Positions 32,224 through 43,500 of a DNA stretch of 64,000 bases are shown here, one piece after another. The notes below the pieces were generated by a model that saw nothing but the letters and a program-made list of their open reading frames with translations, had not been told where the DNA came from and made no database searches. The translations under genes were made by a program, and so were the position numbers. The stretch spans positions 10,463,501-10,527,500 of the forward strand of contig JAVTVX010000031.1 of the NCBI GenBank assembly GCA_033439265.1. Reading direction: 5' to 3'. This stretch comes from Dillenia suffruticosa. Taxonomy: Eukaryota; Streptophyta; Magnoliopsida; Dilleniales; Dilleniaceae. How positions within the stretch are numbered: the stretch's first letter is position 1; each line of letters begins with the position of its first letter.

Positions 32224-32490
32224 TGAATCTCAACCCAACACAGTGTTTCACATGCCCATCCTCTGTAAGCACATGCCTAATAATTCTCAGCCTTTATAGT
32301 ACATCCCCTAGATGTGCACGAGGCCATCACTCTCGAGACTGAGCTTCTAGCAATCCTTGACCGTAGTGCATCCGGCATTTCATGTGTCTATCCCCCGTAA
32401 ACGTCTGCACGGTGATTCTCAGTCATCAGAGTATGTCTCCTTGGCCGCGCATGAGGCCCCGACTCTTGAGATAAAGATTGTAGCCATCAT
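32224..32490. repeat. Two diverged tandem copies of a segment of about 120 bp
   Basis: The segments at about 32230-32345 and 32348-32470 share the order 'cagtgtttca/cggcatttca(t)gtg', 'catcc/tatccc..gtaa', 'attctcag', 'agtacatc/agtatgtc' and 'gaggcc..(g)actct(c)ga'. No open frame covers both. This looks like the edge of an unrecognised repeat next to truncated Copia-B. Confidence 0.5.
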
Positions 32491-33736
32491 TAAGTGTTTC
32501 ATGGAAAATGTATTACTTTTGTGTATGATTGGAGCCATTTTATTGGTGTCTTTCTTGGATTTTGAGATAACCACTCGATGTTTTAGCCTTTTGTGCCCTC
32601 TGTCAAGTTCCTTTTTTTTTTTTATTACATCAGAACGTGTTATTTACAGTCTATGTTCAAAATAAGCAAAACAAGGATAACTCAGGAGTTTCAGCTACCA
32701 GAATGAATTTGATTTCTCAAAAATGCCAATAAGTTTAAGATGTGATGACTCATAATAATTATTATTATTATTTTTTAATAGGGTTGGATCTCTTTGAAGC
32801 TTGTAATGGCAAGAAAGAAGAAGATTGAGAATGGACTATCCCACGTGAATCACACCTTCTTATGCTCATCACAGCTTATTATGCCTTTTTTTTCCATGCT
32901 TTAATGAAATCTTGTAATATTGATTTACGCACCAAAATTATTATTATTATTATTATTTATGATTTCTAATCCCGAATTAAAATTAAAATGCTATCGGGCT
33001 TGTTTTGTTTTCCTCGAAAAGAATGATCGGCCCCACCATTCTTCAATCGGACCAAGTGGACAATAAATGGACAAGTTGACGGTTGGACTTCCAACCCACT
33101 CATGCGCAAAGCCGTACATAATTGACAATTGGTATTCAATTTATTTTTGGAATATATAATAATAATAAAATCATCACATGGTCAACATTTCAATCATACA
33201 TAAAATTCGACACAAAAATTGTCATTGAACTATGGAGGGAGAGTATTGGTAACAAAGGCAGTGTCATCCGGCTCTTGTTTGTCAAAAATTGAATGAAAAA
33301 TCTGTCAATTGTTTGTGAAAAATTTTTACTAAACCTAAGAGGATGGATAGAGGTAGGACTCATCCGGATCTTGGTAAAAAAAAAATAATAATAATAAAAA
33401 AACTTGAAATGAAATTAGTTGATGGGTACTTTATAAATGAATTATCCTGACAATTGGTAAGAGCGATTTCAAAATGAGAATTGCATTTGAGATGCCAGAA
33501 ATGAGCCGTGACTCCATAGATGCATTCTCAAAAAATCAACTTAAAATTTTCAAGGCTGAATGACTCAAATTTTATTTTTGAACCAGGGATAATTAATATC
33601 TAAATCTCCTTGTTGCAATTGAAATATTTTACAAGTAAAAGAACAAAGATTCAAAAATCCTTTTAAAGAAAAGAGTGAAATTCTGCTATACATTTCCATT
33701 TAGGGATAAAGAATGAAATAAATTTTCATTACAAGG
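32491..33736. other. 3' flank of the lipase gene
   Basis: No gene is seen. ATT/TTA microsatellites lie at about 32755-32775 and 32937-32958. The part next to the gene (about 33545-33736, minus strand sense) is shared with the lipase pseudogene at 62760-62945 and includes the probable 3'UTR. A-rich stretches that could serve as poly(A) signals are present, but none can be singled out. Confidence 0.5.
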
Positions 33737-35185
33737 TTAAACTTCTTGTTTGGAAATAAAGGAATAAAGAACAAAAAAAATGATACATGAAAACACGATG
33801 TCCTTAGTAATATTCATTTGACTTTCTTGATATGCACCCTCCGTGGAAGAATCATCCGATACGTCATCATCGGAAGATTCACTAGGTGGGGAAGGAAGAT
33901 AATCTTCTACCCTTGTGGGCTCAGCCCATCTACCATACCCATTGTAAACAAGCCCCTTGTTAGAAAGTTGACGCCAATGCTCAGGAATTTTTACCTCATC
34001 AATCAACATACCAGTACTCTTGTTTATCAAAGCAATATCTCTTTTGGCATCCTTTCGAAACTCTGATGTTGAACTGTGATACCCGTCTACAAGATGAATA
34101 TATATCTCTAGACTATGAAATCCCACTAGATTAAACTCGTGTTTAACAAAGGGAGACTTCGAGATATCAACTTCCAATACAGCCCCAACATGAGCATAAG
34201 TCCAGTGCAACTTTTGAGCAATCGGTCTACTGAGGTTGTTGTGGATCATGGTGTCCATAAGTCCAAACCCTGGCACCTTTGGAACCATATCAGGCTTATT
34301 CACAACTCGTAACACTCTCACGCCAATTTTATCAAGCTTATCTCGAAAAGCAATATTTCCTACCCTTGGTCCTGCAAAGGTGATAGCACTAACAGGAACA
34401 TCGCTGGAGAAGGTGGTTGCAGCTTCATGAGCATTTAGGAGAGCCAATGCACCACCCAAGCTATGACCCGTGATTGTGAGACTCACTTCTTCACCCTTTC
34501 CTTTGTAAGAGCTCACAAGCTTTTTCAGCTCTTTCATTACTTGTTGGGAGGCACTTTTTTTGTTGTATTTGCTAGACTTGCCCTTGGTTGTGTACACGCT
34601 CAAGAACCCTTGTTCAACTTTAACGTTCCCTTCCCCAAGAGGCGTCAGTTTGACCTTTACATTTTGAACCCACTCAGCCGGTGCTATTGTCCCTCGCCAT
34701 GCAACCACAATATCTCTTCTTCCAAGCCTTTCCGACTCATCGTCAGTGCTGACAGCAACGTAGCCCATCCAATTGGATTCCTTGCTCCAAGCTGAGTCTG
34801 CGATTGAGGTCTCTACCCAACGAGGCATGATTATGTCAGACATGGCATAGATGTACTTGGTAACTCTGTAACCATGTCTTGTAAGATGAAGCTTGTCAAA
34901 AAGCTCATCTTTCGTGTAATAGTTACTCCCGCAATATTTGGAGTTTGTATCAAAGTCAAAAGAATCATAAGCCGCTTGTGCAAATTCCCCATACTTGACA
35001 ATTTCTCGTCTAAGTGATGGATCAAGTGGCTCAAGAAGATTCTCCCAATAGTTTGAACCATGAAGTTCACGCCATCTTGATGAAATGTTTTCCTTCATGG
35101 ACATTGTAGGAGCATCGAGTCGTTGGTAGGGCATATCTTGAATGACGCTAGATACTTTTCTCATGCTGGATGAATGTACTCCCAT
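33737..35185 (-). CDS. Phospholipase A1, class II (DAD1-like lipase)
   Basis: Intact single-exon gene of 482 aa. The lipase class 3 fold is clear: the nucleophile elbow G-H-S-L-G-G holds Ser242, and the triad is completed by Asp299 (N-K-P-D-M-V-P) and His357 (F-H-S-L-E). The R-W-R-E-L-H-G...W-E-N-L-L-E-P-L-D block (37-55) and K-Y-I-Y-A-M-S (110-116) are typical of plant class II phospholipase A1, which acts on glycerolipids and, lacking a plastid transit peptide, is usually cytosolic. Relatives include Arabidopsis DSEL. Unusual are a 27-residue extension before the more typical start at Met28-Met30, and a C-terminal tail with an acidic Ser/Asp stretch (434-450) and a hydrophobic segment (about 462-477) that could anchor to a membrane. 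The first ATG was chosen because the upstream leader is conserved in the other copies. It is the only intact protein gene in the window. Confidence 0.95.
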   Translation of the reverse strand: MGVHSSSMRKVSSVIQDMPYQRLDAPTMSMKENISSRWRELHGSNYWENLLEPLDPSLRREIVKYGEFAQAAYDSFDFDTNSKYCGSNYYTKDELFDKLHLTRHGYRVTKYIYAMSDIIMPRWVETSIADSAWSKESNWMGYVAVSTDDESERLGRRDIVVAWRGTIAPAEWVQNVKVKLTPLGEGNVKVEQGFLSVYTTKGKSSKYNKKSASQQVMKELKKLVSSYKGKGEEVSLTITGHSLGGALALLNAHEAATTFSSDVPVSAITFAGPRVGNIAFRDKLDKIGVRVLRVVNKPDMVPKVPGFGLMDTMIHNNLSRPIAQKLHWTYAHVGAVLEVDISKSPFVKHEFNLVGFHSLEIYIHLVDGYHSSTSEFRKDAKRDIALINKSTGMLIDEVKIPEHWRQLSNKGLVYNGYGRWAEPTRVEDYLPSPPSESSDDDVSDDSSTEGAYQESQMNITKDIVFSCIIFFVLYSFISKQEV

Positions 35186-35396
35186 GGTTTTGAATGTTTA
35201 GGATCTCTAAGCCAAGGAAAAAAATTCAACTTAAGAGTTTGAGATGCGTTTGAATTAGGAAATGCTATGAAGAAAACTTTGAATGCTTAAAATCTTTAGG
35301 ATTGTTTTGATCCGAAGAAGAAAATGCAACTTAAGAAATGTCGAGAGAAATTTGTGATGTGAGGAAGTTTGGTAATTGTATGAAGAATAGTGAGGG

Positions 35397-35406
35397 GTTT
35401 ATATAG
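35397..35406 (-). promoter_or_regulatory. TATA box of the lipase gene
   Basis: On the minus strand CTATATAAAC lies about 210 bp before the ATG. The same position reads CTACATAAAC in the pseudogene (about 58551) and CAATATAAAC in the orphan promoter (about 48860). Conservation around it supports a core promoter and a leader of about 180 nt. Confidence 0.7.
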
Positions 35407-35472
35407 AACTTGCAGGAGTAAACCGTAGTAATGAGTGATTCCACAACTATATTCAAAAGTTGAAAATTCCAT

Positions 35473-35511
<39 letters not shown>

Positions 35512-35580
35512 GTTTGAAAGTTTCCAAAGATTGGAATTATTGGGGGGGGGGGGGCTCACGATGAAGTTTTGGACTGCATC
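35407..35580 (-). promoter_or_regulatory. Lipase proximal promoter with CT repeat
   Basis: Upstream of the TATA box is a block shared with 48710-48860 and 58381-58550: 'ggaattttcaac(a/t)tttgaata', then a CT microsatellite (AG on the plus strand, 35475-35506), a 'ttccaat(c/g)tttgga' block, and a run of 13 G on the plus strand (35542-35554) found only in this copy. CT-rich tracts near the start are common in plant promoters; a role here is inference. Confidence 0.55.
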
Positions 35581-36099
35581 ATAAGGTTGACCTATATGTA
35601 AGAAGAGATGACTTCAAGAAAACGGGAAGGTATGAGCAAATGTATTAAGAAAAGAACATGTTTGGACTAATGTGGCTGTGATTATTCTCTTCAGTCCCAT
35701 TTCTCAAATTCCCGGAAGATGCAGCAATGCCCACAAGCGTCCTATTCTGAGTTTTAGATTCTTTCTTAGAAAGCTGCTGACACATTTCCATTTTTCCCTT
35801 TCCTTTTTCTTTGTTTCTTCCATTTGTTTGTTATTATTTTTTACTGTTTAACTTTTTAATATTGAGTTGATGAAATCAGTTTTAAATCCCTCCAAACATT
35901 TTAAAAATTAGGGTGGCTTGCAAATATGTTATATGATTTTCTTTATATAATTGTTTTTTGAAGACGAGAAAAGGAAGCAATTCTCCTCTAGCTAATGAAA
36001 GAAAAATTCAAAATTCACAACATATAATAATTAGTCAACGAAATTTATTAAAAAAAAAGTCAAAGATAAAAAATACAATATATTCAAGGAGAACTAATC
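35581..36099. other. Upstream flank of the lipase gene
   Basis: No gene or repeat is recognised. It is AT-rich and becomes A-rich towards the inverted repeat. Confidence 0.45.
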
Positions 36100-38060
36100 C
36101 ATATCGAAGAAAAGTCAGCAAAAAAATTTGGATAAATTTTGGAAAATTGAAAATTTACGCCCATTCGTTTGCGATCCTATCTTGTCCTTAGAAGGATTCA
36201 TTGCACTGATACGGATGGATTGGAAAAGGTTAGGTTTGATGTGAAATACCAATTCAACAAGCATGCTCCAGGGATTTTGGCCAGTTACATCTTATCTTCA
36301 AATTCCTTATTAAGTGTCATTTTCATCGCCAAACTTCTCCCACAAACCAAGATCAATTTGGGTCATACTTGGCCTTGGGCTGCTCTTTCCCTAATCTTCA
36401 AATAGATAAATAAATAAAATGTGAATCAATTTGGGACATACCTTTGGTCATATTCACATCGGTTTTGAGCTAAAAGTAAAAATTATAAAGGAAAAATAAG
36501 TCTCACTATTTCATTGAGTCTGGTGGTTGAGATTGAGACTGGTTTTGGAGGACTGGTAGTTTAACATGGTTGGTTTTTTATTGCACTAGGATCTGATTCT
36601 GGCTGGACCCAATTGAAGTATGCTTGGGGTCTACTGTTTTGTTTCACCTTTTCCTTTCCTTCACTGCGATTTCCTTCCCAGTTGAAGTTGGTTCTCACTA
36701 ATGCAATGCCCATTGCTTTTCTTCCATTGTTCAATTATACGTACTTTCTTTTTTTTTTTTTTGTAAAATTATCATTTTTTTGTGTTTATTTGAAAACATA
36801 GTTATAATCTCAAATTAATTCAAACTAGCAGCAGCAAAGGTTAGTAACTTAAAAAATAAATAAATAAATACTGGAAGGTCATCAAAGTTTGTTAGTCTTT
36901 TCATAGGCCTTAAGCTCCCCTATTTGCATTTTAAGGGTATGGACTATCTCCTTGTACAATTGAAAACAAGGACGAGCGCACACACACACACACACAAACA
37001 TAGATAGACACGCACCATATGGCAAGGCTTAAAACATTCTCTTTCTCCTTGTACAATTGAAAACGTTTATGATCTTCTTTTGAACTCCTTTTCCTTATTA
37101 AATTCACCATGTTAAATTTCATCCTTTCTATCATATTAGAGTTTGGGTATGTATCTACGGACCGTGGGTTACCTCAACTGAAAATGGAATTGAAAACCCT
37201 TAAGTATGATCGGGATTCGACTCCCGCTGAGAGTATCAGATGCTCATGTATATGGAGCGTTTCCCGTTAGAAGACCCGCCCTCCGAAAGGATCCACTATA
37301 GCGGTCGGTCCGAATTAGTCAGGACAAAATCCTAGATATCGGACGGTATCCAAGACATGAAAAAGAGAATATTTCAAGCTTAATAATACAATATATATAT
37401 CATGCCACTGGCATCGGTGATAATGTGTACAAATTGGATGATAGAACCATTATGGAGTTTTTTCGTCTAATTTGAATTATACAAGGAGATGCTTTATTCC
37501 CTTAAATGCAAATATCTTGGTTGAATCATTTTTGGAGAACTTCTAAAATCCAGATAGAGGAACCTAAGGCCTATGAAAAGACTAACAAACCTTAATGACC
37601 TTTCAAAATGGGGGAAAAAAAATTACTGACCTTTGGTTGCTGCAAGTTGAATGAATTTGAGGTCATAAGTATGTGTAACACGAGAAAAAAAAATGATATT
37701 TTTACAAAAAAGAAAGATAAAATTGAACAATGGAATGGGCATTGCATTAGTGAAAACCAACTTAAACTAGGAACGAATTTGCAGTGAAAGGTAAGAAAAA
37801 GGTGAAACAAAACTATGGACCCAAAACATACTTCAATTGGAGCCATTTTAAACTACCAGTCCCCCAAAACCTGTCTCAAACTCAACCACAGGTGCTTAGC
37901 TTTCTCATTGAAAGAGTGAGGCTTCCTTTTTCTTTTGGGGGGGCGGGAGCGGAAGCTCAAAACCAATGTGACACTATTGGCGCTTTGAAGTTCGAACGAA
38001 TGCGCGTAAATTTTTAGCCTTGCAAATTTATCCAAAATTTTTGTGGAATTTTCTTCCATA
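36100..38060. repeat. Large inverted repeat around a spacer with a SINE
   Basis: The left arm (about 36110-36970) and the complement of the right arm (about 37475-38060) follow each other in several blocks: 'ttacgc(g)cattcgtt' near the outer edge, 'actaccagtcc' / 'ggactggtagt', 'caatgcccattg', 'cttttcataggcctta' and 'atctccttgta'. Arms are diverged and carry indels. The spacer of about 500 bp includes a CA microsatellite (36975-36998) and a SINE. No transposase is seen. It may be a foldback element or two head-to-head copies of one repeat. Confidence 0.6.
37165..37365. mobile_element. tRNA-derived SINE
   Basis: A tRNA-like head with 'gtgggttacctcaactg' and a box B-like GATTCGACTCC (about 37214) is followed by 'cccgccctccgaaagga', 'gcggtcggtccgaattagtc' and 'atcggacggt'. 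The second half matches the SINE at 20629-20821, so both belong to one family. Clear target duplications were not found. Confidence 0.65.
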
Positions 38061-38607
38061 TGGAACGGCTATCCTTCTCCTGGAGTGTGTACCAATTCTT
38101 TGAAAATAACTATCAAGTTTGAGTCGAAAAGTCATATCTTCTCGAGGAAAAGAGTCAGGACCTTCCATAAAATTGGACCTATATTTTTGTCATTTGATTT
38201 CCTCTTCAAACCTTTTCCAAACTCGATGATTTCGGTTCACCAGATTTAACCATTACAAATTTCTTGTGGGACTATTTTGCTCTTTCTTTCATTTTATTAG
38301 TATTTTACATACTATAATCTAAACTTATAACTAAGTTCCAACATTGGCCAAATGCCTAGACTATATGCTTGTTAATTGAGATTTCAAATTAACCTAAACC
38401 TTTCCAATTCGACCAATAACAACAATTCCTTCTAAGGTCAAGAGAGGATCACAAACAAATGTGCGCAAATTTTTAGCATTCCAACATTTATCCAAATTTT
38501 TTGTTGAATTTTCTTTAATATAGATTGGTTCTCCTCCTCAAATATCTTGAATTTTTGTTACGTTTGATTTTTTTTTTCCTGTCATTAGTTAGAGGAGCTT
38601 GCCTTCA

Positions 38608-38654
<47 letters not shown>

Positions 38655-38767
38655 AAAGTACTAAATTATTTCATATAACATATCTGCAAGTCATGTACCC
38701 AATTTTTAAGATGCTTGGTGGGGTTCATAACTTACTTCATCGACTTAATATCAAAAAGGTTAATAAT
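38061..38767. other. Non-coding, with a repeat block and AT microsatellite
   Basis: 38455-38530 ('gcgcaaatttttagcatt...tttgttgaattttctt') repeats the outer edge of the inverted repeat (37985-38060) in the same orientation. A pure AT run of about 40 bp lies at 38610-38650. No gene is seen. Confidence 0.5.
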
Positions 38768-39430
38768 TGAAGGATTTATTACACTATATGTGCATGTGGA
38801 AATGTATAAAAATTAAAAGTTTCAAAATTTACGGATAAATATATGGATGCGTACGTTTCTCACCGCATAAAAATTAAAAATTTCAAAATTTACGAATAAA
38901 TATATGGATGCGTAGGTTTCTCAAAAATCAACCGAAATTACGTAATTCCTCATATGCATTGTTCAGTCAGGATGATGATCATTAAACAAACTATCACCAT
39001 GGATTCACGACACCTCAATCCAAATCCGGTGACCCAAATAATGCGAAAAATTTTCGTACGTAAAAATTTCTCAAGCCATCAATTAATTTCTCTCCGGTAA
39101 AATTTCATCTTCGTCCATGGTGATATATTCTAAGGAACGATTGCCCTTTTTTTTTGATTCACGTACCCCTTCACGGAAGGAATAATTCACACCCTTACAC
39201 TCTAGAGTTTGTGTGAAACAAATTCAATCTCTTGGTAATGTGCACTCACAAAAGAATCCATTCCTCTTACATTCATGGCAATATACAGAGAGTATTCACT
39301 CTCTCATAGAGAACTTTTCTTTTTCACGTATGCACGTGAGAGAGAAAGGGGGAGTTACCTTTTGGTGAAGGTTGGTTGGTTAGTTATTAAAAGAAACTAG
39401 TAAAATTGCTCCAAATGGGCATAACTATCA
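38768..39430 (-). repeat. Copia-C 3' LTR
   Basis: In plus orientation it starts 'tgaaggatttattacac' and ends '...gggcataactatca'. Compared with the other LTR it has an extra tandem copy of about 58 bp ('cataaaaattaaa...ggtttctca', 38867-38925) and an extra block of about 90 bp near 39265-39360. Confidence 0.78.
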
Positions 39431-40640
39431 ACTTTACCCACTTGCACACGAGAGCATTTTACATCCGTCACAAGATTACAACTCATGCGATCTATCACAT
39501 CACCCTGTTGGACTTTCATACAGAATTGGGTTTCGTGCGATCGGCGAGTACACCTACAAGTAAAAACTTCTCGATACACTTGTTAGGATGATCAATGAAC
39601 CATCGTTAGTACAAAAAAGAACTCGCTGTATCCTAAACTCAACGTAATTATATACATCAAACCACTTTACTCATTGAAAGTGATCCTCAAATATTTGCTC
39701 GACTGTATATTCACTATTATATTTGAATTCCAATATGGATTAACATAACATGTTGACTAGTAAATACAATACCATGATATAATGCCGATTGATTTTTCTT
39801 TCATAGTACTAACTTTCAATCTCATCTTAGTTGCTTTCTTAGACATATACCGCCAAACCGAATCAAACAAGGTTTCTTGGTGACATACTAAAGTAACAAC
39901 ACCAAAATAAAATTTTAAGAGGTAGACAAAAGTCATAAGGGTACAAGAGATCCTATCCAATGGATCTCGGGTCTCATACAGTAGGAACGAAGATCTTTAA
40001 TTACACTATCATTTCAAATAATAGTTCTCACTATCTCTTGGTCATTTTATAAAAAATGGTATGAAACACATGTTACAGTGTTATTCCCTCATCTCTCAAA
40101 AGGGCATATGTCAAATTTCTCTAACGCTGTACAGGTTTGGGTCTCGGTCTATATAAAACTTTATTCCAGAGATTTCAGAGAGAGTATCTCAAAAACGATA
40201 TTATTTGATTCACGTGATATTTAAGATCTCAAATCTGACTACTCATAGGCAACATAGATGTGGGTATGTCCATGTCGGTCATGTCGCATATGACCTCATC
40301 TTGAACTTATATCAGGGCGACTTATGTTCTAGTATGGTCACTTTCAAAACCTCTTATAACTATAAACCGTCACATCTCTGCTCACTCAGGGTTAAAGTGG
40401 TCACTCGTGTGAGAGAGTCAATCACACCTGCCTAACATATCTTTTATCATCACATTTTATAATATATGACAACAAACAAGTGTAAGAAATCAATTTGTGA
40501 TTATATACAATGCACATATGTCATATATATCAATAAACATCACAATCAGTACATAGTGAGAATGTCAAATTACATGTAAACTGAATGATTCCATATGTCT
40601 CACAAAGGAATCTCTTATAATGGGTTGACGAAGGGATCAG
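39431..40640 (-). other. Copia-C 3' non-coding region
   Basis: No gene is recognised between the 3' LTR and the end of RNase H. Purine-rich sequence (minus strand) next to the LTR may be the polypurine tract. Confidence 0.45.
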
Positions 40641-43500
40641 TCACTATGCTGTATAAAAAATATACTTAAACATTACTATACTCTTCTTGGTGATATCTCT
40701 CACAAAATGGTATTTGGTATCGATATGTTTGGTTTTACTATAAAACTTAGGGTTTCAGTTGTAGGTAATATCGGCCTGATTATCACTATAAATCATCACT
40801 GGTTTCCCACTTTCTGCCACAATCCCTAAATCATCCAGAAATCTCCAAAACCGAAACACTCCCTTGAACTATAACTGAATATGTCATAATTTCAGTCTAT
40901 ATCGTAGATAAAGATAAACAAATTTGATTCATGCTTTTCCAAGACATGGTACCATTTATTGAGTAAGACAGTAAAAACTGATATTGATTTGCATCTATCC
41001 AGATCGCTACACCAATTAGCGTCCGGATATCCAATGAAACGTAAATCACCTCCTCCGTAACATAAGGAGAAATCCGCAATTCTATTGAAATATCTCAGAA
41101 TACTTTTCACTGCTCTCTAATGATCCCTTCCAGGATTCGATTGGTACCTATTTATCAGATCGACTGCAAAATAAATGTTTGGTCGTGTATACCTCATCGC
41201 ATATACTAGACTGCATATGCGCTGGTATAAGGAATTCTACTTATCTCCTATACTTCTTTCTGAATTTTAGGTACATGTCAAGATTCAGGTTTTCACCTTT
41301 AGCGATAAAGTTTTTATTGAGTTGTTATCGTTTATCTCAAAATACTCAAAAATCTACCTGATGTAGAACTCTTATTAAAGAATTAACACAATTTTCAAGC
41401 GATCCCTCTAGATCCTATTTTCGAGAATGAACTAAGTCTCACTCATGAACAATAACCATATTTCAACGGTCATTAGATACTCTCTGTTGTTCATGGCCAG
41501 TAGAATATCACGCACATGTAAGAACATGATCACAAAAGAGTCATTAAAATGTTTCAGACAGATACAATGATCCTCCTCGATCATTATAAATACATAAGAT
41601 ATCACCTTCTCATGAAATCTTAGATACCATTACCTAGATGAGTGCTTTAGGCTGTATATCGACTTCTGCAGTCGATAGACCTTATCCACTTGACCTACTA
41701 GAACGATCCTAAAGGTTGCTCTATGTAAATCTCATCATCTAAACTTTCATTACGAAATGTGATCTTGACGTCCATATGGTGTAATTCCATATCCATATTC
41801 GCGACAATCACTAAAAGTAAACGGATAGAGCCAAATTAGACTATGGCTCTCTAGTAGTCCAAACCCTTAGTCTGTGTATAACCATGGCTATCAGACGGGT
41901 CTTATATCTCTCCATCGATCCGTCGGTCTTTTTCTTGACTTTGAGGACCTACTTGTTCTCAATAGTTCTCCTGCTCTTAGGCAAATCAACTAGGTCCTTA
42001 AGAACCTACTCGTTCTCTATGATCTTTCTGCCCTCAGGTAAATCAACTAGATTCTAGACCCTATTGATTCTCATCAACTCCTTGTCTGTATTTATGACCT
42101 CCAAAAAATGGTTTTTCGCAAAAACCCATGAGAGTCTCTAGAACTGTTTTAAATTTCTTATCGTTCTCAAGAGTTACAATGAGGGTCTCACCCTTATTCG
42201 AGAAGCGAAAGTACGAGCCCTCAATACTTTTACGAGGAGAAAGAACCTCTTCACCTCTACGTGGATCGCTCCCACTAGGATCAAAATTCGTAATGGGTTC
42301 TTGTGTCCTACCGCTAAGCTCACCTGAGTCACTTGACTCATTCATCTCACAAAAGTTAAAGTCCTGATTGATTTCACCTTTTGTTGGATTGCTTCTACTG
42401 GGATGAAGATCCGTAATGGATTCTTGTATCCCTCCATAGAACTTACTTGATTCATAAATTCATCCATCTCATAGAAGGTAAAATCCCGATAGATTTCACC
42501 TCTTGGTGGATCGCTTCAACTGGGATGAAAATCCTTCATTGGTTCTTCGGTCCCGTATTGGGCTCAGCTAAGCTATTAAACTCATCCATTGAATCGAAGA
42601 TAAAGTTCTAATTGACTTCATATCTCTTAGGAAAATCATTCTCAAGGAATGTGGTATTATAAGCTCAATTTAAGTGACAGTACAGTCAGTATACTTACCA
42701 AAGAACACCTACCCTCTGGGATGTTTTGAGTATTTTATTAAAGATATATTTCTTTTCTCGTAGGCTTAATTTGCCTTGTGGATGCGAAAAATCGTGATCA
42801 TACATGGTGCAACCCAATGACTTCAAGTGGCTAAGGTTAGCCTACCTCTCTATCCAAAACTCAAATAAGGTATTGATTTCAGACTTTAATGAAATACGGT
42901 TGAGGACGTAGGCTGCAGTTAATAAAATATCTCCCCAATGGGAGATTGACAAATTGACCTACACCATCATAGATCTCACTATGTCCAACAAAGTCTTATT
43001 TCTCTTCTCGGCTACTCCATTTATTTGAGAAGTAGTAGGAATAGTCAGATGTCTCGTAATACCCTTCTTGAAACAAAAGTCTCTATGTAGTTCTGACAGA
43101 TACTCGCGCCCCCATCGGTTCTAAAAGTTTTCACTCTCAAGTATAACTGATTTTTAATCTCACTAATAAATCTCCCAAATTATTCTAATACCTCAGATTT
43201 GTGCGAGAACAGATAAACATAACCGATACGCGTATAATCTTCTACAAACGTCATAAACTACACAACTCCATTTCGGGCTCTCATGCTTACTGGGCCACGG
43301 ATATAGGAGTGGACCATCTGTAATGGAGTTCCAGCTCTCATTACATTGCCAAATGGTTTTCTTGTATCTTTGCCGACTAGGCAAAATTTACATACGGTTA
43401 ACTCAAATCTGGTTAGCGGGTCCAACAGACCACTCGTTGCTAAGCAGTTCATCCTCTCTTTGCCTTATGTGTCCAAGTCTACTATGCCATTAATTTACTT
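40641..43500 (-). pseudogene. Copia-C integrase, RT and RNase H remnants
   Basis: The minus strand shows a pre-integrase block (C-K-F-C-L-V-G-K-D-T-R-K-P-F-G near 43345-43400), an RT start (D-G-S-M-E-R-Y-K-T-R-L near 41900), a K-S-I-L-R-Y-F-N-R-I-A-D block and G-Y-P-D-A-N-W of RNase H (40990-41110), and the end (V-M-I-Y-S-D-N-Q-A, K-T-K-H-I-D-T-K near 40720-40790). Frames change repeatedly. About 42240-42600 is a threefold internal duplication, and 41940-42060 a shorter twofold one. Confidence 0.72.

Noticed and set aside
33818..34795. Plus-strand frames inside the lipase gene
   Set aside because: Shadows of the intact minus-strand lipase coding sequence.
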